DNA of 12,209 nt from Pseudomonadota bacterium. GTDB lineage: Bacteria; Pseudomonadota; Gammaproteobacteria; Steroidobacterales; Woeseiaceae. Each line of letters opens with the position of its first letter. The stretch's first letter is position 1. The notes beneath the pieces were generated by a model. The model did not search any database. It saw nothing but the letters and a program-made list of their open reading frames with translations, and had not been told where the DNA came from. The stretch is from positions 1-12,209 of the forward strand of contig JAKSCZ010000579.1 in assembly GCA_022360335.1 (NCBI GenBank). Direction: 5' to 3'. Made by a program: the position numbers and the translations under genes. Below are positions 1 to 6,200 of the stretch, in pieces.

Positions 1-139
1 AGGGACAGTTACCTTATCTCGATTGCGGCAGCAGTGACGGATCTAAGCTGCTGATTCACTGAATGTGTAGCTCGGGAACAGTTACCCGATTTGAGATAAG
101 GTAACTGTCCCTTATCTCCCCAATTAAGGTAACTGTCCC
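1..139. repeat. Cluster of REP-like inverted repeats (GGGACAGTTACC core)
   Basis: Four copies of the 12-bp core GGGACAGTTACC are packed into 139 bp. One lies forward at 2-13. One forward copy at 74-86 carries an extra A. Two inverted copies lie at 100-111 and 128-139. The arms at 1-20 and 93-112 are perfect 20-bp inverted repeats and may extend past the window edge. The copies at 74-86 and 100-111 form a 12-bp stem with one bulged A and a loop of about 13 nt. The block lies just past the stop codon of the leftward operon, so transcripts would run into these hairpins, which could protect or end the 3' end. Similar repeats elsewhere belong to the REP/BIME type spread by RAYT (Y1) transposases. 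No RAYT gene is in the window, so that link is inferred. Confidence 0.75.
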
Positions 140-157
140 GGAATTTCTGTCTGCGAC

Positions 158-1294
158 TCAGTAGAAGAAACTGAAGAAGATCTGAATGACGTCGGCATCG
201 AGCGAATACAGCGGTTCGCTGCCGATCGGCGCCCCGGCCCTCAGGTCGGAGAAGTCGTGATAGTCGACCGTCAACAGGTTCAGGGACGCCGTGACCTTGG
301 CGCGTTTGACGAACCCCCAGGCCTCGGTGCCGTCGTCGCTGATGAACTCGTAGGCCGCCTGCAGCATGACCGTGCGGCTCGTCAGCGGGCTGAGTTCCTT
401 GTCGCGGCCGCGGAAATTCGTTTCCTGCGATCGCCCGAACAGGTCGCGGTAAAAGTGCGCGCCGGTCTGATCGTGGTAGCGATATTTGCCCGTGAAAGTC
501 CAGTCACCCCAGGGGTGTATGTAGGAAACCGCCGCGGTGTGGCTTTCGATGTCCCAGGTATCCGTGAAGAAGCGGTACTCGCCTTCGAGCGCCGCCCGGT
601 ACGGCAGGAAATACCGCGCCCGCAGTCCGACCGCATTGCTCGTTCGCGTATTGGGGTAGTTCTCGCCCTCGAACAGGTACCCGCCGGTCGTCGCATCGAA
701 ATACCGTACCGAGCGGTACGGGTTGTTGAGGTAGCCTTCCTCGGTGATCGTCTCGAAGTTCAGCGTCGAGATCAGGTTCTTCGTCAGGATCTGCGTGATT
801 CCCACGCCGTAAATCTGTCGGTCCAGCGGACGCTCGAATGTCGGATCGTCCGACTTGCGCACGAGGTCGTCACCGAGCGCGTAGCTCAGCGTCAGCGTGG
901 TCAGGTCGCCGAACAGGTCCTGGCTGACCGAGAGCTCGAACGTCTCCGCGTCGAAATCCGACTCCTCACTGCTCGTATAACCGACTCGCATCGTCGTGTT
1001 GCCATGCAGGTAATCCATGCCCAGCGACCACTGCGTACGCTCTTCGGTGTACGGGCTCGCCGTCGTGACGACGTCGATCGATGCGGAGCTGACCGTATCG
1101 ACGTAGTAGTTGCCGACCAGCGACACGCTCTTGCCGACCTTCTTGCGCACGAGGATGGACGGGCCGTCGATCTCGACACCGCCGCCGTCGTACAGGTGAT
1201 ACAACACGTCGGCGCGATCGTCCGGCAGGACGCCCGCGTGCGCGGTACCGAGCACCGCCACGGCAAGTACGAATGTCGACCCGTGCCGAATCAC
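158..1294 (-). CDS. DUF3570 family outer-membrane beta-barrel protein
   Basis: This 378-aa protein has a signal peptide (charged start MIRHG, hydrophobic core, likely cleavage after AHA at residue 20). The mature part is made of alternating short strands and Asp/Gly/Thr-rich turns and ends in FFSFFY. A terminal aromatic residue is typical of barrels inserted by the BAM complex. The early segment with PSILVRKKVG and SLVGNYYVD is what I recognise as DUF3570, a family of unknown function often found beside DUF4266, thioredoxin-like and ApbE genes. Neither of the last two is visible here. The start is GTG, 9 bp after the DUF4266 stop codon and preceded by AGGCGGA at good spacing, so it is the last gene of the leftward operon. 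The family call is fairly firm; pore, receptor or structural role is unknown. Confidence 0.82.
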   Translation of the reverse strand: MIRHGSTFVLAVAVLGTAHAGVLPDDRADVLYHLYDGGGVEIDGPSILVRKKVGKSVSLVGNYYVDTVSSASIDVVTTASPYTEERTQWSLGMDYLHGNTTMRVGYTSSEESDFDAETFELSVSQDLFGDLTTLTLSYALGDDLVRKSDDPTFERPLDRQIYGVGITQILTKNLISTLNFETITEEGYLNNPYRSVRYFDATTGGYLFEGENYPNTRTSNAVGLRARYFLPYRAALEGEYRFFTDTWDIESHTAAVSYIHPWGDWTFTGKYRYHDQTGAHFYRDLFGRSQETNFRGRDKELSPLTSRTVMLQAAYEFISDDGTEAWGFVKRAKVTASLNLLTVDYHDFSDLRAGAPIGSEPLYSLDADVIQIFFSFFY

Positions 1295-1303
1295 GACGTC
1301 CGC

Positions 1304-1546
1304 CTAGTTACACCCGCAGCCGCCGCCGACCGCGCCTTCGCCGCCCCTGGCGCCCTCGCGCGCCTCGTAGACGTGCTGGATGTACGATGCCGATACGGCG
1401 TCGCCGTCGAGCGCCATGATCGGGTCTGCCAGCCTGTCGCGTTCGTAGGGCTTGACCCACGGTTCGATCGGTCCGCAGCCGGCCGGTCCGCCGGCGAGCA
1501 AAAGCGGCAACAGCAGCCGGCCGATGGCATGGAGTCTCTTTTTCAT
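1304..1546 (-). CDS. Small DUF4266 lipoprotein with Gly-rich CGCN tail
   Basis: This 80-aa protein starts MKKRLH and has a hydrophobic stretch rich in Leu, followed by a lipobox-like PAGC with lipidation at Cys24. The mature chain is only about 57 residues. It contains the DUF4266 signature of a WVKPYERDRLADPIM segment, then a YEAREGARGG-type linker and the C-terminus GGGCGCN. The paired Cys77 and Cys79 at the extreme C-terminus are characteristic of the family and look suited to metal binding, disulfide exchange or modification, but none of these has been shown here. It sits 47 bp after the upstream barrel lipoprotein and 9 bp before the DUF3570 gene, its usual companion. No strong Shine-Dalgarno is visible. 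A short dyad (ACGCT-A-AGCGT, 1548-1558) lies directly before the start codon. Confidence 0.85.
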   Translation of the reverse strand: MKKRLHAIGRLLLPLLLAGGPAGCGPIEPWVKPYERDRLADPIMALDGDAVSASYIQHVYEAREGARGGEGAVGGGCGCN

Positions 1547-1593
1547 AACGCTAAGCGTATCCCGGCACGAGTGCCCGTGATGTGAACCCTGCC

Positions 1594-2274
1594 TCAGAAG
1601 AACACCGTGAAACCGATGTGGCCTTCGGGGTTGTGAGCCGTCTTCTCCTCGCCGAGGAGGTCGATGTCGTACAGATGGTCGCGAAAGTCGACGTGCAAGG
1701 CTATCGAATCCGTCAGCAGGAACCGGTAGCCCAGGCCGACGTTGACCGTAAATCGATCGTCGCCCGCGAACTCCGTCGAGCCGAGGCCGGCGATAAGGTA
1801 CAGGCTCGTGTTGTAGGCGCGGCCCTCGCCGATGAATACTTCACCGGGCAGGACGTTGTAGCCGACGTTGAGATTGTAGTAGTACAGATCGCGTTCGCTG
1901 TCGGAGATCAGGCGTGCGCCGCCCGACAGCACCTCGAAGCTGGTCAGGCCGGCCCGCGAGTGGCCCGCCGTCGCCTCGACGAAAAAACCTTCGGTGACGT
2001 GATAAGCGAAGCGCACGCCGTAAACGAGATCGGTGCCGAAGTCCTCGATGTTCATCAGGCCCGCAAACGCGCCGATTTCGAAATCCTCGCGATCGATCGC
2101 CGGTTCTTTGATCTCGCGCCGCTCGACTTCGGGATCGATGACCTGGCCGGGCGGTTCGGACAACGACGACCGCGCCGCCGGCTCACCCCAGCCGAACAGA
2201 TTCTTCGTCGCCGCGCAGCCGGACAGGCCGATCGCTGTGGTCATCAGAAAAAGAACGCGAAACCGACTTTCCAT
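1594..2274 (-). CDS. Outer-membrane beta-barrel lipoprotein (TIGR04565-like)
   Basis: This 226-aa protein has a lipoprotein signal with lipobox LSGC (Cys20) and Ala at +2, consistent with outer-membrane sorting. After a Pro/Glu/Arg-rich linker (about residues 30-55) the chain becomes a small barrel. It opens with DFEIGAFAGLMNIEDFG, has YYNLNVGYNVLPGEVFIG in the middle and ends HIGFTVFF. This pattern matches the 'outer membrane beta-barrel domain' family TIGR04565. The gene starts inside the end of the preceding SH3-barrel gene (31-bp overlap) with a good Shine-Dalgarno (AGGAAG) upstream, so the two are probably translated together. It resembles the barrel part of that neighbour in length and in its terminal GFxxFF, suggesting an old duplication. 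Its function is unknown; a structural partner for the haem lipoprotein is plausible. Confidence 0.8.
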   Translation of the reverse strand: MESRFRVLFLMTTAIGLSGCAATKNLFGWGEPAARSSLSEPPGQVIDPEVERREIKEPAIDREDFEIGAFAGLMNIEDFGTDLVYGVRFAYHVTEGFFVEATAGHSRAGLTSFEVLSGGARLISDSERDLYYYNLNVGYNVLPGEVFIGEGRAYNTSLYLIAGLGSTEFAGDDRFTVNVGLGYRFLLTDSIALHVDFRDHLYDIDLLGEEKTAHNPEGHIGFTVFF

Positions 2275-3038
2275 TCTTCCACTTCCTCATTTTCGTCGCG
2301 GCTGGTGAAGACCACGTAACTCTTGTATTCGGCGCGCAACAGGAACCTGCGCATGACATAGACCCGAAAACCGCCGCCGACGTGGCCGATCTGGTCGGTG
2401 CGGTCGACGCCCTGAACGATCGTCGACTTGGGTTCCGTGTGAATGACGCCGGCGCCCAGCGTGAAGAACGGCGATACGCGCCACTCGGGCCAGGTCTCGT
2501 GAACCAGGTTGACGCTGCCCATCCAGCCGTTCGAGAAATTGCCGAGAATCTGCGAGCCCCAGAGTTCGACGGCGACGTGCGGATTCAACGAGTAACTGCC
2601 GTACAGCGACACGATGTTCGCGCCGCCGAAGTCGCCGGCCAGGAAACCCGTCTCCCACCTGGCATTGGTGAAATCCTCTATCGACGCACGCTGAAAAACG
2701 ACCTGCTCGCCATCCGGATCGAGCGTCAGTTCCATCTGGGCGAGATCGACCCAGCCTTCCTTGCCGTTGTCGGCGCGCACGAGAAACCAGTCGGTGCGCC
2801 GTTTGACGATGTCGACGTCTTCGCCGCGATCGACGACGTGAAAGACGGGGTAGCCGCGGCCGGGCCCCGTGTGCAGTTCGAGGTACGGGTCGGTTACCGT
2901 AACGGTCCGGTACTCCTCGGCAGCCTGAAGCGGCGCCGCCAGCACGATCTGCAGTAAGACGGCGCCCAGGCACGCGGCGATGACCGACTTAGTTCGCTGG
3001 AGCGTCGAAGGGGTCGTTGTAGTACTGGGCTCCGACAT
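2244..3038 (-). CDS. SH3 domain plus outer-membrane beta-barrel protein
   Basis: I place the start at the ATG at 3038. It gives 264 aa with an export signal: a polar Ser/Thr-rich start, Arg15 and Lys17, a hydrophobic core and cleavage after LQA (residue 39). The longer reading from 3152 adds residues with no signal character. Residues about 43-108 form a bacterial SH3 (SH3b) domain, with LELHTGPGRGYPVFHVVDRG, then DIVKRRTDWFLVRADNG and KEGWVDLAQM. Such domains usually bind peptides or peptidoglycan. The rest is a small barrel ending VGFAFFF. The protein could therefore tie the outer membrane to the wall or to a partner. The gene overlaps the HzsA-like gene by 50 bp and the next barrel gene by 31 bp. 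Its Shine-Dalgarno is weak (GGAA about 10 nt upstream), which fits translational coupling. Confidence 0.8.
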   Translation of the reverse strand: MSEPSTTTTPSTLQRTKSVIAACLGAVLLQIVLAAPLQAAEEYRTVTVTDPYLELHTGPGRGYPVFHVVDRGEDVDIVKRRTDWFLVRADNGKEGWVDLAQMELTLDPDGEQVVFQRASIEDFTNARWETGFLAGDFGGANIVSLYGSYSLNPHVAVELWGSQILGNFSNGWMGSVNLVHETWPEWRVSPFFTLGAGVIHTEPKSTIVQGVDRTDQIGHVGGGFRVYVMRRFLLRAEYKSYVVFTSRDENEEVEEWKVGFAFFF

Positions 3039-5778
3039 CCAACCATTCCGCAATAAGGCGTTGCTCCGCCCTGGAGAAGATAGTGAAGTGGTAAAGATCG
3101 TTAGGATCGTTGAATCGGTCAAAGAAATCGCTCGATGCCCTGGCGCTGCCAACCGACGCGGGCGGCGCGAACGGAAACGTAACGATCACGTCATTGCCGT
3201 TTGCATCCCGAATGACCTGGGTCACGTCCGCCAGCACGCCGTTGGCGTCCAATTCCTGAAGATTATCAGTTACTAACAGTTCGCGATAGGCATGGTAGTG
3301 GTCCGGCTCGTCGACCGACAGGCCGTCCTGCAGTTCGAGCTGGCCGGCGGGCACGCGGGCCGTGCCGTCGGCCGGGTCGACCGGCGTGTGGCAGTTGAGG
3401 CAGTTGCGGTCGACCGGATCGCCGTTGGCGTCGAGCACCGGTACTTCGGGCGTCGACGGGTCGTCGTCGTCGTCGAAGGTCTCGATGCGCGGCCGGCTCC
3501 ACAGCGGGTGGATGTGATCGATGTAGTTGATCACACTGCGGCAGTTCCACTGCCAGTCCCGCTGGCACGTCAGCGACGTCGGCGCCGGTGTGGTCAGATC
3601 CGTATACAGATAGTCGATGTCGGGATTGACCGGATCGCCGTTGACGTCGAGCGGATCGGCGCTCCAGACGTCCCGATAGACGACGTTCATCGACGGCTCG
3701 AGCGACGAACAGCCGTCGTTTGCGCAGGTCACACGCGCACGAATCTCGGCCATCGTCTCGCCCGGCTCGCCGATGAACCACTGCGGGTCGGTATTCGGAA
3801 ATTCCGTGATACCGGACGGCGCGCCCGCGTAAGCGCTGTCGAACGCGTCGTACCGGCCGTGCGACAGCCCGCTGTTCGCGTCGTGGCAGCCGTTGCACTT
3901 GAGCTCCTGGCCCTCGGCCAGGCCTATCCAGTTCTGGTGACGCTGTGTGATGCGCATGCCGTTTTCGTCCGTAATGTCGATCATCAGCGCCGCATTCGCC
4001 GGCACGCGCACCATGACGGACCCGTCGGGTTCGATCGGCGTGTAGCCGACAATCTGCTGCATGCCGAAGAACGTCGTGACACCGAACGCCGTGTCGTCGA
4101 TGTCGAGGACGTCCTCTTCCGGCATCGACACCGCCTTGGTGACGCGCAGGAAGCGCGCCGGACGGTCGGCGGCCGGCGTCAGGGCCGGATCGGCCAGCAC
4201 GTAGGGGTCGATGCCCGGCAACATCGCGCCGTCGAAATCGTACACGTTGCGGATGTTGAGGATCGCCTCGCCCGAATCCGGCAGGGACGGGTCGAGCGCG
4301 TAGTCGTTCGTGCCGTCGGGGACGACGGCCGGCGGCGTGCGCGGATCGCCCGAGACGACCTCGGTGAACATGAAGCCTTCCTCGCCCGGCACGATCGGCA
4401 GTTGTGTCTCGTCGCGCGGATCGTAGATCCATATGCCGTACAGCGGCGGCGCGACCGTGAACTCGCCCACGGCGGGCGTGACGTCCGGGTCGGTCACGAC
4501 GTTCACGAGGTTCTCGTCCGTGCACGCGACGATCTCCGTGTCGTCCGTCACCGGGTCCCCGTCGTCGGGAAGAATCGCGATCAAGCGGCACTGGCTCCAG
4601 CTCACCATCAGGCGCCCGGTGCCGTCCTGTATCGGAAACACGGAAGCGTAGCGCCCCCCCGGCGACGGCCGGCCGGGCTCGGTGACGACGTCGTTGATCG
4701 TTGCATCTTCCTGCGCCGGGCCCGTGAGGACGCCGATATTGTCTTTCGTCGGCTGCGTATTCTCGACGTACTGCGGCGTATCGATCAGGACCAGCTCACC
4801 GCCGCCTTGCGTGTCCGTGAACGGGCGCACGAGCGCCAACACGCGACCGTCCCCGACCTCGCGCGGCTGCGTGAACTGTATCGTCGCACCGTTCGTCCCC
4901 GTGTCGTGGCTCCATCGTCCGTACAGCAACTCGGTCTCCGAGCCGTCCGGGTTCATGCGGTACAGGGACATCTGGTCGTTGCTCATGTTGTTGTCCCAGC
5001 GGCTGAAGACGATCTTGCCGTCGGCCATGACGGAGGGGTCCAGATCGTGGCTCCGGTTGAAGGTCACCTGGCGGAGGTCCGAGCCGTCGTCGTTCATGAC
5101 GTGAAGATTGAACGCGAGCTCGTTGCCGTCCTCGTCGACCGCCGGGAAGGCGCCGCCCTGGCTGTTCTCATCCAGCAGCAGCGCCTGCGACTGCGTCTGG
5201 CGTGTCGAGGCGAAGACGATGCGCCCGTCCGGCAGGTACTTCGGCATGACGTCGTGACCTGTCTCCGCCGTCAGGTCGTTGGGGATCACGCGAACGAGCT
5301 CATCCGTCTCGAACGTGTACTGCCAGATGTTCCAGGTCGCGACCTGGTCGTCTTCGTCGAGGTTCGGATCGAACGGCGTACGCATCGAGAACAACAGGCG
5401 GCTCGCATCGTAGTCGATCTCGACGTCGCGGACCGCGCCCATGCCCTGCGTGAGATCGCCCGTTACGTTGATCTCGTCCGCGCCGACGGACGCCCGGTCG
5501 CGAAAAAAGAGATCGGCGCCGAAGTCGAACGTGATCTGTTCTCTCAGGTCCGACGGCTCGAAGACGCCGTTGTCGTCCCTCGGAAGCGGCGACTTGACGT
5601 AGGCGATCGGGAAATCGACGACCACCGGGTCGGGATCCTGGCCCGTGCCGAGCTGGACGCCCTCGCCTTCGCTGCACGCAGCAAGGGCACAGGCCGCCAT
5701 CGACAACACGACCGTCCCGGTCGCCTTGCCTGCGAATCCGATGCTCGATTGTCGGGGTAGCCGGTTCATAGCGCTCAT
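2989..5778 (-). CDS. HzsA-related di-haem lipoprotein with PD40 beta-propeller
   Basis: This 929-aa protein has a lipoprotein signal with lipobox LAAC (Cys35), Ser at +2. Residues about 90-350 look like a beta-propeller with PD40/TolB-type repeats (HDVMPKYLPDGRIVFASTR and DLDPSVMADGKIVFSRWDN). Residues about 580-635 carry IEPDGSVMVRVPANAALMI and the first haem site CNGCH (C628, C631, H632), matching the middle domain of the hydrazine synthase alpha subunit (HZS_alpha). A Cys-containing segment leads to INYIDHIHPLW (about 747-758) and a second haem site CLNCH (C793, C796, H797). Asp/Asn-rich loops such as DANGDPVD may bind calcium. True HzsA works with HzsB/HzsC in anammox bacteria; neither is present, so I predict a periplasm-facing di-haem redox enzyme of unknown substrate. 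A second ATG at 5769 is an alternative start. Confidence 0.85.
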   Translation of the reverse strand: MSAMNRLPRQSSIGFAGKATGTVVLSMAACALAACSEGEGVQLGTGQDPDPVVVDFPIAYVKSPLPRDDNGVFEPSDLREQITFDFGADLFFRDRASVGADEINVTGDLTQGMGAVRDVEIDYDASRLLFSMRTPFDPNLDEDDQVATWNIWQYTFETDELVRVIPNDLTAETGHDVMPKYLPDGRIVFASTRQTQSQALLLDENSQGGAFPAVDEDGNELAFNLHVMNDDGSDLRQVTFNRSHDLDPSVMADGKIVFSRWDNNMSNDQMSLYRMNPDGSETELLYGRWSHDTGTNGATIQFTQPREVGDGRVLALVRPFTDTQGGGELVLIDTPQYVENTQPTKDNIGVLTGPAQEDATINDVVTEPGRPSPGGRYASVFPIQDGTGRLMVSWSQCRLIAILPDDGDPVTDDTEIVACTDENLVNVVTDPDVTPAVGEFTVAPPLYGIWIYDPRDETQLPIVPGEEGFMFTEVVSGDPRTPPAVVPDGTNDYALDPSLPDSGEAILNIRNVYDFDGAMLPGIDPYVLADPALTPAADRPARFLRVTKAVSMPEEDVLDIDDTAFGVTTFFGMQQIVGYTPIEPDGSVMVRVPANAALMIDITDENGMRITQRHQNWIGLAEGQELKCNGCHDANSGLSHGRYDAFDSAYAGAPSGITEFPNTDPQWFIGEPGETMAEIRARVTCANDGCSSLEPSMNVVYRDVWSADPLDVNGDPVNPDIDYLYTDLTTPAPTSLTCQRDWQWNCRSVINYIDHIHPLWSRPRIETFDDDDDPSTPEVPVLDANGDPVDRNCLNCHTPVDPADGTARVPAGQLELQDGLSVDEPDHYHAYRELLVTDNLQELDANGVLADVTQVIRDANGNDVIVTFPFAPPASVGSARASSDFFDRFNDPNDLYHFTIFSRAEQRLIAEWLDVGAQYYNDPFDAPAN

Positions 5779-5801
5779 CTCGGTGCTCGTGGCAGGTTAC
5801 G

Positions 5802-5816
5802 GCGGCGCAGCGCCGC
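5802..5816. promoter_or_regulatory. 15-bp palindrome upstream of the HzsA-like gene
   Basis: GCGGCGC and GCGCCGC are perfect inverted arms around a single A, 24-38 bp before the leftward start codon. It would lie in the 5' leader of the leftward mRNA if transcription starts near 5848. It could be an operator or a leader feature. GC-rich palindromes also arise by chance in such DNA, so the role is uncertain. Confidence 0.4.
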
Positions 5817-5854
5817 ATACCGTTAACGCAGTCACAAACCTCGTTCGAGCCGGT

Positions 5855-5882
5855 ATTCTAAGAGAGCGCACATCGCCGATGT
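5855..5882 (-). promoter_or_regulatory. Possible leftward promoter with overlapping operator dyad
   Basis: On the minus strand, TAGAAT (5855-5860) matches five of six bases of a -10 box and lies about 80 bp before the HzsA-like start codon. No good -35 is present at 16-18 bp. Instead, the perfect dyad ACATCG-C-CGATGT (5870-5882) occupies the spacer and -35 side, where a repressor or activator would bind. A weak -35 with a dyad there fits regulated expression. This is inference from position only. Confidence 0.35.
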
Positions 5883-5979
5883 AATGTCTCAAAAGCACGA
5901 CACCGGCCCCGGCGACGGGCGCCTCTGCAAGCGGCGTCGCCGGTCGCTTCGCACGGTTTCGTCGTGACAATCGGCGAGT

Positions 5980-6005
5980 CGCCTGTCGGTCTTCGGCGAC
6001 AGGCG
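5980..6005. promoter_or_regulatory. Strong stem-loop or activator-site dyad
   Basis: CGCCTGTCG (5980-5988) and CGACAGGCG (5997-6005) are perfect 9-bp inverted arms. The 8-nt loop GTCTTCGG can fold further into a C(TTCG)G tetraloop. No T-tract follows on either strand, so it is not a standard terminator. It lies about 190-215 bp upstream of the predicted sigma-54 start site, a distance compatible with an enhancer-binding protein site. Confidence 0.45.
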
Positions 6006-6006
6006 T

Positions 6007-6039
6007 GCCGGCCTTCACAATCAGTCGCTTAAGGCCGGC
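6007..6039. promoter_or_regulatory. Inverted repeat enclosing an IHF-like site
   Basis: GCCGGCCTT (6007-6015) and AAGGCCGGC (6031-6039) are perfect 9-bp inverted arms separated by 15 bp. Positions 6019-6031 read AATCAGTCGCTTA, which fits the IHF consensus WATCARNNNNTTR at every defined position. IHF often bends DNA between an enhancer and a sigma-54 promoter. Here the site is about 165-177 bp from the predicted start site, which is further than usual. The consensus match is seen directly; the role is inferred. Confidence 0.4.
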
Positions 6040-6164
6040 GGGCATAATGCCTGTGCCGAACCGCCGACAGTCGATTGACATACCCTCATCCCCAAAAGCC
6101 CGCACAAGACGCCGCTAACTCTCTGTTGGTCATGCGTTTTCCCGGAAACCGGGCCGACTCCCGC

Positions 6165-6188
6165 CGGACTGGCACGGCACTTGCTTCA
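6165..6188 (+). promoter_or_regulatory. Sigma-54 (RpoN) promoter of the rightward operon
   Basis: TGGCACGGCACTTGCT (6170-6185) has GG and GC at the required -24/-12 spacing. With its flanks (CGGAC before, TCA after) it fits the extended sigma-54 consensus mrNrYTGGCACG-N4-TTGCWNNw at every defined position. It is intergenic and points at the 6201 gene. The predicted start of transcription is near 6196, leaving only about 5 nt before the ATG, so the mRNA would be essentially leaderless. Sigma-54 promoters need an activator ATPase, which is not encoded in the window. Confidence 0.75.
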
Positions 6189-6200
6189 CTGATTGACGAT

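Larger units (their letters stand above)
5779..6200. promoter_or_regulatory. Divergent intergenic regulatory region (422 bp)
   Basis: This region separates the two divergent operons, and I see no convincing gene in it. It is rich in dyads: GCGGCGC-A-GCGCCGC (5802-5816), ACATCG-C-CGATGT (5870-5882), a 9-bp stem with a TTCG-type loop (5980-6005), and GCCGGCCTT/AAGGCCGGC (6007-6039) whose loop holds an IHF-consensus match. The sigma-54 promoter lies at its right end. The individual elements are listed separately. A perfect TTGACA (6075-6080) has no usable -10 behind it. No T-tract follows either stem, so these are not ordinary terminators. Confidence 0.6.

Noticed and set aside
1..139. CRISPR array
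   Set aside because: The repeats are in both orientations, 12-20 bp long and irregularly spaced, without uniform spacers.
257..2319. Rightward frames of 442 and 245 aa over the barrel genes
   Set aside because: They are antisense to genes with signal peptides, lipoboxes and terminal aromatic residues and have no features of their own.
3292..5760. 822-aa open frame antisense to the HzsA-like gene
   Set aside because: It is rich in Arg, Val and Asp with no domain, signal or motif, and lies opposite a gene with clear haem and propeller motifs. Long antisense frames are expected in high-GC DNA.
2989..5778. Calling the HzsA-like protein a hydrazine synthase
   Set aside because: Only the alpha-like architecture is seen; the other subunits and any anammox genes are absent.
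6075..6080. Perfect TTGACA -35 hexamer upstream of the rightward operon
   Set aside because: No acceptable -10 lies 15-19 bp downstream; the sigma-54 site is much stronger.
5797..6105. 102-aa leftward frame in the divergent intergenic region
   Set aside because: No signal, domain or Shine-Dalgarno; it runs through the dyads and into the HzsA-like leader, so a coding role is unlikely.
6141..6153. CCCGG-AAA-CCGGG stem as a terminator
   Set aside because: The stem is only 5 bp and is not followed by a T-tract on either strand.
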